From Silvimonas iriomotensis (GTDB lineage Bacteria; Pseudomonadota; Gammaproteobacteria; Burkholderiales; Chitinibacteraceae): 64,000 nucleotides of DNA. The notes beneath the pieces are model-generated. The model was not told the DNA's origin and made no database searches. It saw nothing but the letters and a program-made list of their open reading frames with translations. The stretch lies in NCBI RefSeq assembly GCF_014645535.1, contig NZ_BMLX01000002.1, positions 620,001-684,000 on the forward strand, written 5' to 3'. This document shows positions 46,151 to 55,850 of the stretch, piece after piece. A program made the position numbers and the translations under genes. Within the stretch, counting starts at the first letter, position 1; the number at the start of each line of letters is the position of its first letter.

Positions 46151-47341
46151 ATGCCCAATTCACGCTTTTTGCCGTTGTTGTGTGGTCACTTTTTTTCGCA
46201 GTTTGGCGGTTGGGTCAATTTTCTGGCCATTCTCAATATTGCCGTCTACCGCTTTCATGGCACGGCGACAGACCTCTTGATCCTGAACGCCGCATCGCTG
46301 TTGCCCTCTGTGTTGCTGACCGGGCTTGTGGGCCGGATCAGCGCCACGTACAAACCCAAAACCGTGTTGTGCGTCTCTACCCTCGTGGTGGTGCTGGCCA
46401 CGCTGGGTTTGCTGTGGGCGCCTTCTTTTGCGGTGTTTATCGCCGTGGTATGCGTGAAATACATTGCGGTCAGTTTCGCTGATCCGGCCATCAACGTTCA
46501 GGCCAGCGCCAGCATCCCGACCGCGGCCCTGGGGCGCGCGTTCTCGCAACTGAGTTTGTCCCGCAATATCGCCAAGATTCTGGCCCCGGCCATCGGCGCG
46601 CTGGTCGCTGCCATGGCGGGCGATCAGCACACCATGATGCTGTCCGTGTTGTTGCTGGCCGTGGCGACGGTCGCATTTGTGTTCGTACCGGATGCAGCGC
46701 AACAGCCGCGGACCGCGGCAAGCCAGCGGCCTCCGGGTGAGCGAACGCCGGCCTGGGCTGCGTGGCCGTTCTTTGCCAGCGTGGTGGTGTATGGCGCGTT
46801 GACGCTGGCAGTGAACAGCCAGTTTGCGCTGGTCCTGAAGAACTGCGGTTACGGTTCCAGCGCGGTGGGCATATTGATGTCGTGCGCAGCTGCGGGCGGC
46901 ATTCTGGGCGGCCTTGTGCTGGCGCGCCGCAGCCCCGCCGGGGCGAGTTTGCGCGGATTGATCGGGCTGGGCATGGTCGCTGCGCTGGTCTTTCTGGCGC
47001 TGGGCGGCGCTTTGCTACTGCCTCCCCAGCTGGGGATTTTCGGACTGGGCGTGTGTTTTTTTGCGACCGGGCTCAATGGCGCGGCCATTGCCGTCAAACG
47101 CAATGTCTTTCTGGTGGCGCAGTTTGGCGATCAAGTCGGCGTCGCGACCGCCACATTGCAGTCAGTCCAGCAAGCCATCCAGTTTCTGGCGCCGTTCCTG
47201 GGCGCGGCGCTGGTCAGCCACCTGGCCGCGCCCAACGTGTTCTGGACACTGGCGCTGCAGTGCCTTGTTTTGTCGGGCGCCTTGCTGCTGCTGACCGGTC
47301 TGCGTGCCAGCGGCGGCCTGCCGGTCAGACAGCGGGCCTGA
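46151..47341 (+). CDS. MFS transporter
   Basis: Major-facilitator membrane protein of 396 residues with about 12 hydrophobic segments. Similar in layout to MFS exporters of the enterobactin/multidrug type (LCGHFFSQFGGWVNFLAI, ISATYKPKTVLCVSTLVV). ATG at 46151 starts the first membrane segment; a GTG at 46106 would add 15 residues without membrane character. Substrate unknown. Converges with the diguanylate cyclase gene, six bases apart. Confidence 0.85.
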   Translation: MPNSRFLPLLCGHFFSQFGGWVNFLAILNIAVYRFHGTATDLLILNAASLLPSVLLTGLVGRISATYKPKTVLCVSTLVVVLATLGLLWAPSFAVFIAVVCVKYIAVSFADPAINVQASASIPTAALGRAFSQLSLSRNIAKILAPAIGALVAAMAGDQHTMMLSVLLLAVATVAFVFVPDAAQQPRTAASQRPPGERTPAWAAWPFFASVVVYGALTLAVNSQFALVLKNCGYGSSAVGILMSCAAAGGILGGLVLARRSPAGASLRGLIGLGMVAALVFLALGGALLLPPQLGIFGLGVCFFATGLNGAAIAVKRNVFLVAQFGDQVGVATATLQSVQQAIQFLAPFLGAALVSHLAAPNVFWTLALQCLVLSGALLLLTGLRASGGLPVRQRA

Positions 47342-47347
47342 GTCAGC

Positions 47348-48364
47348 TTATCTGGCGTTTTCCATATTCTTGCGGCGATGCTTGATGGCGTACATCTCGT
47401 TATCGGCCAGCCGCAATGCCTGATCGACCGAGACCGAGCCATCCACCGCCACAAAACCGACGCTGGCGCCCGGGTAATTGACCGTGGTGCCGCCAATGCC
47501 AAACACGCCGCTGGCCGCGCTGGAGAAACGCTCGGTCATGGCAATGGTGGCAATGTGCGCGTCGCCACGGTTGGCCGGGCCGGGGCCGACCACCGCAAAC
47601 TCGTCACCTCCCAGCCGGCCGACCATATCGGTGCCGCGCGCAGCGCCAGAGAGGCGGATGGCGATTTCACGCAGCAGGTGATCGCCGCCCTCATGACCGT
47701 GCAGATCGTTCACGCCCTTGAAACTGTCCAGATCAACCAGCCCGACCAGCACCGTGGTTTGTTCGCGCCGGGCGGCGGCCAGCAAGCGCGACAATTCATC
47801 ACTGATCGCGCGCCGGTTGGGGATGCCGGTCAGCGGGTCAGTCAGCGCAAACAGCGCCAGGCGTTGATTGGCGCTTTTGAGTTGTTCCAGCACGGTTTCG
47901 CGCTCCATGTGTTGGGAGATCAGTTTGGAGAACAGATTGATGGCGCTGCGCGCGCGATCCGACAGCGGCATCTGGCGCTTGCTGGCAGCGCACAAGGTGC
48001 CCAGCAGTTCGCCATTGATACCCCGGATGGGCGAACTGACATAGGTTTTGATGCCCAGCGCCTTGGCAGCGGCGGAATCGGGCCAGTGTCCGGGCACGTC
48101 GTCGGTGTACTGGCGGCCTTCTTCAAAGGAGCGCTTGCACAGGGTGTCTGACCACGGCACGGTCATGTGTTCGGCAATATTCAGTGCCCCGGCGTTGCGG
48201 GCGAACTCCACCAGTTGCGTGGCCGCTTCGGTGTCGATCCGGGTCACATAGGTAGAGTCGTAATCCGTGAGGTGATGCAGCATTTCCAGCAAGGGCCTTG
48301 CCAGATCTTCCAGACTGCGGGCTGCAGAGACCGATTCGGTCAGACGAACGAGGTCGCTTTCCAT
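47348..48364 (-). CDS. GAF-domain diguanylate cyclase
   Basis: Cytoplasmic enzyme of 338 residues making cyclic di-GMP. A GAF sensor covers about residues 15-155 (TYVSSPIRGINGELLGTLCA) and a GGDEF domain residues 165-335. The active-site GGDEF motif is intact at 252-256 (RLGGDEFAVV). An inhibitory RxxD site lies five residues upstream (R243-D246), so product inhibition is likely. DPLTGIPNRR marks the domain start. It signals motility or biofilm status; the GAF ligand is unknown. Confidence 0.92.
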   Translation of the reverse strand: MESDLVRLTESVSAARSLEDLARPLLEMLHHLTDYDSTYVTRIDTEAATQLVEFARNAGALNIAEHMTVPWSDTLCKRSFEEGRQYTDDVPGHWPDSAAAKALGIKTYVSSPIRGINGELLGTLCAASKRQMPLSDRARSAINLFSKLISQHMERETVLEQLKSANQRLALFALTDPLTGIPNRRAISDELSRLLAAARREQTTVLVGLVDLDSFKGVNDLHGHEGGDHLLREIAIRLSGAARGTDMVGRLGGDEFAVVGPGPANRGDAHIATIAMTERFSSAASGVFGIGGTTVNYPGASVGFVAVDGSVSVDQALRLADNEMYAIKHRRKNMENAR

Positions 48365-48621
48365 TGTTTTCCCCTGTCTATTGGTTTTAAGCGCGACGAT
48401 TCATTCTAGAAGTGATCTGCCATCCGGCAAGTCGGCTTTGCGTGGGCCGGTTTGCCTGGGGCAAGCGGGCTGTCCGTTTGTCGGCATGACAGAAAATTGT
48501 GCGATTTAAGGGCAAATCAGAACTAATTTGTCATCAAACCTTACGGAATATCCCAATAACATATGGGCGCCGGATGCGGTTTAATGTCCGGTTGCCCGTT
48601 GTCCTTAAAGCATTGGTTCTT

Positions 48622-50502
48622 ATGTCACTCAAATCCAGATTGCTCGTATTCGTGGCCCTGCTCGTGGCCGTCGTCATTGCCGTGTTGTCGTGCGTGGCTT
48701 ATTTGCGCATGAAGTCAGAAATCATCACCGGCACCCGCAACGAAATTCACACTGCCGTGCATGGCAACAGCGCCGCGCTGGCGCGCTGGGTCACCCAGCA
48801 CCGCAATGCAGTCACCGCCGTGGCCGCGCAGGTACCCGGCGTGGCAGACCCGGTGCCCTTCCTGCTGGTGGGCAAGCAGGCCGGCGAATTTGATCAACTG
48901 TTTGCCGGCTATGCCGACAAGCGCATGATCTACAACCTGGCCGACAAACACCCGCCGGCCGGCTATGACCCGACCAGCCGCACCTGGTACAAAAAAGCGG
49001 CCGAGGCCAATGGCCCGATCGTGTCTGATCCGTATGTGTTTGCCTCTACCGGCAAACTGGGCGTGACCTTTGCCGCCCCGGTCACCGTCAGCGGCGCGCT
49101 CAATGGCGTGATCGGTGGCGACGTGGCGCTGGAAGACGTCATCAAGGTGGTTACCGGCATTGAACTGCGCGGCGATGGCTATGCGTTCCTGGCAACGCAC
49201 GACGGCAAGATCGTGGCGCACCCCAGCCCGGACACCACGCTCAAGGCAGTTGCTGACGTCATGCCGGGCCTGACGCCGGATGCACTTGATAACGCCGAGA
49301 AGCAAAATGATCTGGTCGAGATTTCCATTGGTGGCGCCGACAAATACGTCACCGCCTCTGCCGTGCCGGGCACCGACTGGGTGCTGGCCACGGTAAGCGA
49401 TAAATCGGCCATGCTGGCGCCGCTCAACGGCCTGTTGATCACATTGCTGATCTCTGGCGCCGTGGTCGGCGTGCTGGCCATTATCCTGGCTGCCGCCGCG
49501 CTGACCAGCATGCTGGCCGGCCTGATCCGCCTGCGCGACGCGCTGGCCGAAATCGCCACCGGCCACGCTGACCTGACCCGGACCATTCCGGTGGGTCGGC
49601 GTGATGAAATCGGCCTGACTGCCGAAGCCTTCAACCGCTTTGTCTCGCGTCTGCGGACGCTGTTTGTGGACGTGCGCGACAACGCCGTGCACCTGACCAG
49701 CGGCGTGCGCGACCTGCATGATGTGACGCAGCGCCTTTCCAATGAATCGCAACGCCAGGCCGATATCTCCAGCGCCACCGCCGCGACCATTGAGGAGATC
49801 ACCGTCAGCATCAACCACATTGCCGACGGCGCCCGCCAAAGCGAAGGCACCGCCAGCGAAACCGGTTCGGTCTCGCTGCAATCGGCCGATGAAGTGCAAC
49901 AATTGTCCAACGAGATCGACGAGATTTCCAAATCAGTGGATGCACTGGCCGACACGCTGGAAGCCCTGGGCGTGCGCTCGGGCCAGATCACGCACATTGT
50001 CGATGTGATCAAGGAAATTGCCGACCAGACCAACCTGCTGGCCCTGAACGCCGCCATTGAAGCAGCCCGCGCCGGTGAAGCCGGCCGTGGCTTTAGCGTG
50101 GTGGCCGATGAAGTGCGCAAACTGGCAGAACGCACCGCCAAGGCCACAGTGGAAATCGGCGGCCTGATTGGCGAAACCGACAACCAGATCCAGGCTGCGC
50201 TGGGCGATATGTCCAGCACGCGCCAGTCGGTTAGCGCGGGCGTGGATAAATCCCACGCCGTGGCTGATCGCATTGGTGGCATCCACAGCCGCATGGAACA
50301 CGTGGTTTCCAGCATCCGCGAAATTGCCGACGCCACGCGTGAGCAATCGGTGGCGACCAACGAAATGGCCAAGGCTGCTGAACAGCTCAACCGCCTTTCC
50401 AACGAGACCGACGCCGCAGTCCAGCATGCATCCGGCACGGTGCGCCAGTTGAACGACCGGGCTCGCGCTTTGCATGGTCTGGTGGAACAATTCCAGCTTT
50501 GA
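48622..50502 (+). CDS. Methyl-accepting chemotaxis protein with dCache sensor
   Basis: Chemoreceptor of 626 residues. It has membrane segment 1 (residues 7-27), a periplasmic double-Cache domain (about 30-265), membrane segment 2 ([20 protein letters not shown]), HAMP, and a cytoplasmic signalling domain with the hairpin tip [20 protein letters not shown]. The sensor carries [12 protein letters not shown], then SDPYV and IGGDVAL. The Y-x4-R-x-W-Y pattern followed by Tyr and Asp resembles the amino-acid-binding dCache motif, so amino acids are likely ligands (inference). The start at 48622 gives a normal receptor N-terminus; the frame is open further upstream. Confidence 0.9.
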   Translation: MSLKSRLLVFVALLVAVVIAVLSCVAYLRMKSEIITGTRNEIHTAVHGNSAALARWVTQHRNAVTAVAAQVPGVADPVPFLLVGKQAGEFDQLFAGYADKRMIYNLADKHPPAGYDPTSRTWYKKAAEANGPIVSDPYVFASTGKLGVTFAAPVTVSGALNGVIGGDVALEDVIKVVTGIELRGDGYAFLATHDGKIVAHPSPDTTLKAVADVMPGLTPDALDNAEKQNDLVEISIGGADKYVTASAVPGTDWVLATVSDKSAMLAPLNGLLITLLISGAVVGVLAIILAAAALTSMLAGLIRLRDALAEIATGHADLTRTIPVGRRDEIGLTAEAFNRFVSRLRTLFVDVRDNAVHLTSGVRDLHDVTQRLSNESQRQADISSATAATIEEITVSINHIADGARQSEGTASETGSVSLQSADEVQQLSNEIDEISKSVDALADTLEALGVRSGQITHIVDVIKEIADQTNLLALNAAIEAARAGEAGRGFSVVADEVRKLAERTAKATVEIGGLIGETDNQIQAALGDMSSTRQSVSAGVDKSHAVADRIGGIHSRMEHVVSSIREIADATREQSVATNEMAKAAEQLNRLSNETDAAVQHASGTVRQLNDRARALHGLVEQFQL

Positions 50503-50523
50503 TCTGAACCAGGCAAGCACACC

Positions 50524-50748
50524 ATGACCGAACAAGAAGCCCTGCAACTGGCCACGCACCGCCACTACAAAGGCGGTCTGTACCGCGTGGTCGGGCTGGC
50601 GCGCCACTCTGAAACGCTGGAATCCATGACGGTGTACGAGCACCTGTGGCCGCACGTACCAGGCCTGTGGGTACGCCCCACCGACATGTTCAACGGCAAG
50701 CTGGAAGACGGGCGCGACCGCTTTGCGCCACTGACACCCGCCGCCTGA
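50524..50748 (+). CDS. DUF1653 domain protein
   Basis: Small protein of 74 residues. HYKGGLYRVVGLARHSETLE, then VYEHLWP and GLWVRPTDMF, match the DUF1653 family, small soluble beta-rich proteins of unknown function found in many proteobacteria. It follows the chemoreceptor gene by 21 bp and ends at a strong terminator, so the two are probably cotranscribed. Confidence 0.85.
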   Translation: MTEQEALQLATHRHYKGGLYRVVGLARHSETLESMTVYEHLWPHVPGLWVRPTDMFNGKLEDGRDRFAPLTPAA

Positions 50749-50755
50749 GCGACAC

Positions 50756-50787
50756 AAAAAAACCGCCACACTGTGGCGGTTTTTTAT
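50756..50787. terminator. Bidirectional Rho-independent terminator
   Basis: A run, ACCGCCACA, CTGTGGCGGT and a T run: a near-perfect stem serving the DUF1653 gene and the convergent reductase gene. Confidence 0.9.
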
Positions 50788-50808
50788 TGGGCAATCTGCT
50801 CACCCCTA

Positions 50809-51369
50809 TCAAACAGACCCGGCTGCCCGCACCACCTTGATCCGCGCCAGCAGCATATGCAAGCGCACACGCAAAGCCTCCCGCGTGAGCTCATCGCTCA
50901 CCTGCCCGTCCGCCAGCTTGCGCCCGATACTGCCCACGCACAGCGGCCCGTCCCCGACCAGATCGCCCGTCATCACCCTGAGCGTACCAAACACCTGCGC
51001 CGCCGCTTTATCCGCCCCGGTTTCAGAAGACGACGCACCCAGCAGCACCATAGGCTTGTGCACCAGCTCACCACTGCCCACCACCCAGTCGAGCGCATTC
51101 TTGAACGCCCCGGGCACGCCATGCGCGTACTCCGGCGTTGAAAACACCACGCCATCCGCTGCCTTGAGCGCCGCCTGCCAGCGTGCCACGGCCGCAGGCG
51201 TACCCTGCGCCTCGACATCCGGGCTGAACAAGGGCAACGCCGAAAGCCCGTCGTACACCTCAAGCCTGGCCTCATCCGGCAGCAACAACGCAGCGGCGCG
51301 CAGCAAAGCACTGTTGAACGACTGCTGCCGCAAACTACCCGACACACCCAGAAGCTTGATGGACGCCAT
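50809..51369 (-). CDS. NAD(P)H-dependent FMN reductase
   Basis: Flavodoxin-like reductase of 186 residues. It starts MASIKLLGVSGSLRQQSFN, the phosphate-binding loop of the family, and contains STPEYAHGVPGAFKNALDWV, its FMN-binding signature. It reduces FMN or small acceptors such as quinones or chromate with NAD(P)H. The ATG at 51369 is chosen because the family N-terminus begins there; the frame is open to 51486. Convergent with the DUF1653 gene. Confidence 0.9.
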   Translation of the reverse strand: MASIKLLGVSGSLRQQSFNSALLRAAALLLPDEARLEVYDGLSALPLFSPDVEAQGTPAAVARWQAALKAADGVVFSTPEYAHGVPGAFKNALDWVVGSGELVHKPMVLLGASSSETGADKAAAQVFGTLRVMTGDLVGDGPLCVGSIGRKLADGQVSDELTREALRVRLHMLLARIKVVRAAGSV

Positions 51370-51543
51370 CACAAACCAACCCGGCCAGAAGAAAGAAATA
51401 ACAAGAGGAAGAAAAGACCCGCAAACCAGCACAAAACTCGCAGACACGCCGCCGCAGTATAGCCACAAAACCCGCGCAGCCCCCACGCCCGCTCAGCGCG
51501 GCAAAACCCGCGCCGAGATTACCCCCGAACCCGCCAAGTTTGC

Positions 51544-51549
51544 TACAAT
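51544..51549 (+). promoter_or_regulatory. Probable -10 box of tRNA-Leu
   Basis: TACAAT, 20 bp before the mature tRNA 5' end. No convincing -35 box. Confidence 0.5.
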
Positions 51550-51568
51550 GCGCCGCTCTGCTCCGCCC

Positions 51569-51653
51569 GCCCGGGTGGTGAAATTGGTAAACACAGCGGA
51601 CTTAAAATCCGCCGCCGTTAGGCTTGTCGGTTCAAGTCCGATCCCGGGCACCA
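51569..51653 (+). tRNA. tRNA-Leu (anticodon TAA)
   Basis: 85 nt with encoded CCA. Acceptor stem is GCCCGGG / CCCGGGC, the D-arm follows TGGTGAAATTGGT, the anticodon loop CTTAAAA gives TAA, a long variable arm of the leucine type follows, and the T-arm carries GGTTCAAGTCC. All four helices form, so it appears functional. Confidence 0.97.
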
Positions 51654-51803
51654 TCTTGAAGATCAAAGACTCAGGCCGATCAACTGGCCGTCTTGTTTCC
51701 CTCGGCCACACCCCGAACTTGCCCCAGAAGGCATGCTTGGTGCGCGGCCCAAAACATCCAAGAGCCACATCTCCGGCCAGACTGTTCAAGGCCCCGCGCG
51801 CTT

Positions 51804-52415
51804 CTACGCCCCGCGTACCCCTTCAAAAAAAGCGTCCAGCATGTGCTGGATGATGTCCGCGTCTGCCATGCGGGCGTATACGCGCAGGTACTCTACGGCG
51901 GGGTCGCAGGTGCGGGAGTAATAGCTGAACAGGATCACCTGTTCTGGCAGGTCTGAACGCAGTTGGCCCTGCTCCCGGGCTTTTTTGATCAGTTTTTCCA
52001 GTTTGCCGTTCAGCTTGAGTACCCGCGTTACGTAGCGCAGGTTGCGCGTGAGCATGTCGCGCACCTGAGGGCTGGTCGAGGGCATGAGCGGCAGGCCGCC
52101 TTTCAGCCGGATTTCCAGCGCCCAGGTCAGCAAATCACGCAGGGTATCGAGCGGGCTGGTACCAGGCGGCACGCCGTCCAGCCAGTCCAGCGCGTCGTCA
52201 ACTAGACGGATCATTGCTGCGCCGACCAGCTCGTCTTTGGACTTGAAATGCTTGTACAGACTGGGCTTGGAGATCCCGACTTCTTCGGCCACGTCGTCCA
52301 GCGTCATCAGGTCAAAGCCCTTGCTTGCAAGGAGCTTCGTCGTCGCGTCCAGAATGGCCACTTCCCGAAGTTTGAACTGCTGATCCTTGAAGCTGAGTTT
52401 GGATAAAATACTCAT
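51804..52415 (-). CDS. TetR-family regulator
   Basis: Repressor of 203 residues. The N-terminal TetR helix-turn-helix is ILDATTKLLASKGFDLMTLD followed by EEVGISKPSLYKHFKSKDEL. The C-terminal ligand domain has the weak conservation usual for the family. It is divergent from, and 159 bp away from, the FAD oxidoreductase that opens the lipid-modification cluster, which it probably controls. A fatty acyl ligand would fit the context (inference). Confidence 0.9.
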   Translation of the reverse strand: MSILSKLSFKDQQFKLREVAILDATTKLLASKGFDLMTLDDVAEEVGISKPSLYKHFKSKDELVGAAMIRLVDDALDWLDGVPPGTSPLDTLRDLLTWALEIRLKGGLPLMPSTSPQVRDMLTRNLRYVTRVLKLNGKLEKLIKKAREQGQLRSDLPEQVILFSYYSRTCDPAVEYLRVYARMADADIIQHMLDAFFEGVRGA

Positions 52416-52574
52416 TGGTAATTTTGTTTACTGTGTAGTAGCATTTTTTACAAGGGAGTCACATACTGCATGTTAGCACGGGAAGCAAAGCGGTAAAGCA
52501 CCGTTTGCCACCCCGCCACCATCGACTGATTGCGGTTGAAAAAGGTGCATCCAGTGGGCGCTATAAACGAGAGC

Positions 52575-53855
52575 ATGTTCCAGGGACGTCAACGGGTCGC
52601 GGTGATCGGTGGTGGCATTTCCGGGCTGGTCAGCGCCTGGCTGATCGGGCGTGATCACGATGTCACGCTGTTCGAGGCAGCCGCCTACGCCGGTGGTCAC
52701 ACCAACACGGTGGATCTGACGCTGGATGGTGTCACGCATCCGGTGGATACCGGTTTTCTGGTGTTCAACGAGCGCACCTACCCCAACCTGATTGCGCTGT
52801 TTTCGATCCTTGGCGTGTCATGGCATGAGAGCGAGATGAGCTTTTCCGTGTCGATCGGGCATGGCAAGCAAGAATGGGCCGGCACCAGTCTGGATACCGT
52901 GTTTGCCCGCCGCAGCAATCTGCTCAACCCGCGCTTTCTGGGCATGCTCAAAGATATCCTGCGCTTTAATCGCAACAGCGCGGCCTGGCTGCACAACCCC
53001 GCCATGCAAGGCATAAGCCTGGGGCAATTACTGGATGCCGAAGGCTACGGGACGGCTTTTCGCGATGATTATCTTCTGCCCATGGCCGCAGCCATCTGGT
53101 CTTGCCCGATGGCGGACGTGCTGACGTTTCCCGCCGCAACCTTCCTTCAGTTCTGTATCAACCACGGTTTGCTGCAACTGACTGACCGCCCGCGCTGGCG
53201 GACGGTGGATGGGGGCGGTCGGGCCTATGTCCAGAAACTGCTGCAAGGTATCTGGGATATCCGCCTGAAAACGCCGGTACTGCAGGTGAAGCGATCAGAA
53301 CATGGCGTGCAAGTGCGCACGGCAGAAGGCGCCATGGCGTTCGACGCGGTGGTGTTTGCCACGCATGCGCCCACCACGCTGCGCATTCTGGGCGATGAAG
53401 CCAGTGACCTGGAGCGGCAGGTTCTGGGGGCCGTGCGTTACAACGCCAACAGGGCCGTGCTGCACTGTGATCCGCGCTTGCTGCCGCAGCGGCAAAAAGT
53501 CTGGGCGGCGTGGAACTATGTCAGAGGAACCGATGCCGCAGGCCGCCAGGCCGTGTGTGTCAGTTACCTGATCAACAAACTGCAGCCGCTGCCGTTCAAG
53601 CAACCGGTGATTGTCACGCTCAACCCGCTCACCGAGCCCCGGCCGCAATACGTGCTGGGGCAGTTTCACTATGAACACCCTTTGCTGGATCAGGCCGCCG
53701 TCCGGGCGCAGTTTCTGCTGCCGGCCATGCAGGGCCAACACCGCACCTGGTTTGCCGGCGCATGGACGGGCTACGGCTTTCATGAAGATGGTTTGAAGTC
53801 TGCCTTGCGGGTGGCGGCCGACTTTACCGCGCAACCCATGCTGGTCGAGGTGTGA
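52575..53855 (+). CDS. FAD-dependent amine-oxidase-like oxidoreductase
   Basis: Flavoprotein of 426 residues. The N-terminal dinucleotide-binding motif is VAVIGGGISGLVSAWLI, followed by FEAAAYAGGHTNTVDL and FLVFNERTYPNLIALF, and a C-terminal FAD motif WFAGAWTGYGFHEDG. This group (annotated NAD/FAD-binding protein) is usually next to DUF1365 and Cfa-like genes and is thought to act on modified fatty acyl chains; reaction not known to me. ATG at 52575 is preceded by GAGAG. First gene of the cluster. Confidence 0.9.
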   Translation: MFQGRQRVAVIGGGISGLVSAWLIGRDHDVTLFEAAAYAGGHTNTVDLTLDGVTHPVDTGFLVFNERTYPNLIALFSILGVSWHESEMSFSVSIGHGKQEWAGTSLDTVFARRSNLLNPRFLGMLKDILRFNRNSAAWLHNPAMQGISLGQLLDAEGYGTAFRDDYLLPMAAAIWSCPMADVLTFPAATFLQFCINHGLLQLTDRPRWRTVDGGGRAYVQKLLQGIWDIRLKTPVLQVKRSEHGVQVRTAEGAMAFDAVVFATHAPTTLRILGDEASDLERQVLGAVRYNANRAVLHCDPRLLPQRQKVWAAWNYVRGTDAAGRQAVCVSYLINKLQPLPFKQPVIVTLNPLTEPRPQYVLGQFHYEHPLLDQAAVRAQFLLPAMQGQHRTWFAGAWTGYGFHEDGLKSALRVAADFTAQPMLVEV

Positions 53856-53856
53856 C

Positions 53857-54639
53857 ATGACCGAGCCGCGCTTCTTGTTCGGCCAGGTCATGCATGAGCG
53901 CTTGCGCCCGGTGAAACGACGCTTTGTCTACCCGGTTTTCGGGGTGGTACTGGACGTCGACCAGCTTGCGGCAATGCCTGCGACCTGGTGGTTTGCAGTT
54001 GATCGCTGGCGGGTATTGTCGATTCGCCAGCGCGACTACGGGCCCCGCGATGGCAGCAACCTGGCGCAGTGGGCGCGCGCGGTGCTGGCCAGTGCCGGCG
54101 TCCGGATCGACGGGCCAATTGAACTGCACACGTTTACGCGGCTGTGGGGCTACGTCTTCAATCCGGTCAGTTTCTGGCACTGCCACGACGCCCAGGGCCA
54201 GTTACGGGCGCTGATTGCAGAAGTGAACAACACGTTCGGGGAACACCACAGCTATGTACTGACTGCGCCTGATGGCGGGGTCATTGAGGCCGACACGCCG
54301 CTGCAAAGCCGTAAAGCGTTCCATGTTTCACCGTTTTGTCTGACCACGGGCGAGTACCGCTTCCGCCTGAAAAAAGGTGCCGACACCCGGTTCACCGCCG
54401 TGGATTACCACGACGAGGATGGCGTATTGCTGCGCACGGCCATTGGCGGCCGGCTGCGGCCATTTACCAGCCAGAACTTCTGGCGGGCCATGATCCGGCA
54501 CCCGTTTTTCAGCTTCATGGTCATTGGACGCATTCACTGGCAGGCGTTACGCCTGTGGCTCAAGCGCGTCCCGTTCAACCGCAAGCCCGCACCGCCAGAC
54601 CACCCGCTGACGATCGCGCTGGAGGAGAAAAAACAATGA
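53857..54639 (+). CDS. DUF1365 domain protein
   Basis: Protein of 260 residues. RVKRRFVYPVF-like start (here RPVKRRFVYPVFGVVLDVDQ), then GYVFNPVSFWHCHD, EVNNTFGEHHSYVL and FHVSPFC, are the conserved blocks of DUF1365. Biochemical role unknown; it almost always sits between an FAD oxidoreductase and a cyclopropane-fatty-acid-synthase-like gene, as here. Starts one base after the preceding stop and overlaps the next start by four bases (ATGA). Confidence 0.92.
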   Translation: MTEPRFLFGQVMHERLRPVKRRFVYPVFGVVLDVDQLAAMPATWWFAVDRWRVLSIRQRDYGPRDGSNLAQWARAVLASAGVRIDGPIELHTFTRLWGYVFNPVSFWHCHDAQGQLRALIAEVNNTFGEHHSYVLTAPDGGVIEADTPLQSRKAFHVSPFCLTTGEYRFRLKKGADTRFTAVDYHDEDGVLLRTAIGGRLRPFTSQNFWRAMIRHPFFSFMVIGRIHWQALRLWLKRVPFNRKPAPPDHPLTIALEEKKQ

Positions 54640-55850
54640 GTTCGATCGGCACACTGGCCATCAAGGCGCCCGCACCGCCTCTGCTCGCCCGGATGTTCAT
54701 GCAACTGCTGCGCCGGATCAGCGAGGGTTGCCTGACCGTCACCCTGCCCGGCCATACCCGGATGATGTTTGGCAACGCCAATACCGCCCTCCTGGCGGAG
54801 CTGCACATTCATGACTGGCGCGCCTGCGGGCGGATTCTGGCCGCCGGCGATATCGGCTTTGCGGATGCTCTGCAAAAAGGCTGGGTGTCGTCACCCGATC
54901 TGACTGCGCTGATCCGGCTGGCCATCCGCAATGAGTCTGTCATGGCGCGCACCGTGCGCGGCACCGGCCTCGTGCGCTTCTGGTACGCCTTGCGCCATCT
55001 GGCCAGACCCAACACGCGGCGCGGCAGCCAGCGCAACATCCACGCGCACTACGACATTGGCAACCCGTTCTACATGCTCTGGCTGGATGAAAGCTGGAGT
55101 TACTCCAGCGCCTTGTTTGCCGGTGACTTCAGCCGTTCGCTGGCCGATGCCCAGGCGGCCAAGTACCAGCGGGTGATCGATCAGCTTGGCCTCAAGCCGG
55201 GCATGCAGGTACTGGAAATCGGCTGTGGCTGGGGCGGTTTTGCCGAACATGCCGCGCGCCTGGGCATTCATGTTCATGGCGTCACCATTTCTGCGGCGCA
55301 ATACGAGATCGCGCAGCAGCGGCTGCAGCGCCAGAACCTGCAACATCTGGCGCGGGTTGAGCTGCGGGATTACCGCGATATCCGCGGTCAGTACGACGCG
55401 CTGGTATCCATTGAAATGTTTGAAGCGGTGGGGCAAACCTTCTGGTCGCTGTGGTTCGACACCGTCCGCGGCCTGCTCAAACCTGGCGCCAGAGCGCTGG
55501 TGCAATCGATCACCATCGACGAGCAACGCTTTGAGGCCTATCGCAGCAGCAGCGACTTTATCCGCGAGTATATTTTTCCGGGCGGCATGCTGCCCTCGCC
55601 CGAGCGTTTCAGCGCAGCCGCCAGTCAGGCCCGCTTTCAGGTCCTGAACGTCCTGCACTTTGGCCCAGACTACGCCGAAACCCTGCGGCGCTGGCGTGAT
55701 GCCTTCAACGCGCATCTGCATGAAGTACGCCAACAAGGATTTGACGAAACATTCATCCGCACCTGGCTGCTGTACCTGTGCTACTGCGAAGCCGGCTTTG
55801 ACGAGGGACGCACCGATGTCGTCCAGTTCATGCTCCAGCGCCCTGTGTAG
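54636..55850 (+). CDS. Cyclopropane-fatty-acid-synthase-like SAM methyltransferase
   Basis: Methyltransferase of 404 residues. Blocks NIHAHYDIGNPFYMLWLDES and SYSSALF precede the SAM-binding loop VLEIGCGWGGFAEHAA, followed by VSIEMFEAVGQ and YIFPGGMLPS, all Cfa hallmarks. It should transfer a methyl or methylene carbon to the double bond of an unsaturated acyl chain in phospholipid. ATG at 54636 overlaps the upstream stop and follows GGAGGAG. The upstream open frame in this phase is a shadow of the DUF1365 gene. The product may be a methylated rather than cyclopropane lipid. Confidence 0.92.
   Translation: MSSIGTLAIKAPAPPLLARMFMQLLRRISEGCLTVTLPGHTRMMFGNANTALLAELHIHDWRACGRILAAGDIGFADALQKGWVSSPDLTALIRLAIRNESVMARTVRGTGLVRFWYALRHLARPNTRRGSQRNIHAHYDIGNPFYMLWLDESWSYSSALFAGDFSRSLADAQAAKYQRVIDQLGLKPGMQVLEIGCGWGGFAEHAARLGIHVHGVTISAAQYEIAQQRLQRQNLQHLARVELRDYRDIRGQYDALVSIEMFEAVGQTFWSLWFDTVRGLLKPGARALVQSITIDEQRFEAYRSSSDFIREYIFPGGMLPSPERFSAAASQARFQVLNVLHFGPDYAETLRRWRDAFNAHLHEVRQQGFDETFIRTWLLYLCYCEAGFDEGRTDVVQFMLQRPV

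Noticed and set aside
50837-51853. 338-codon open frame running through the tRNA-Leu gene
   Set aside because: It crosses the tRNA and the antisense of the FMN reductase gene; no domain is visible.
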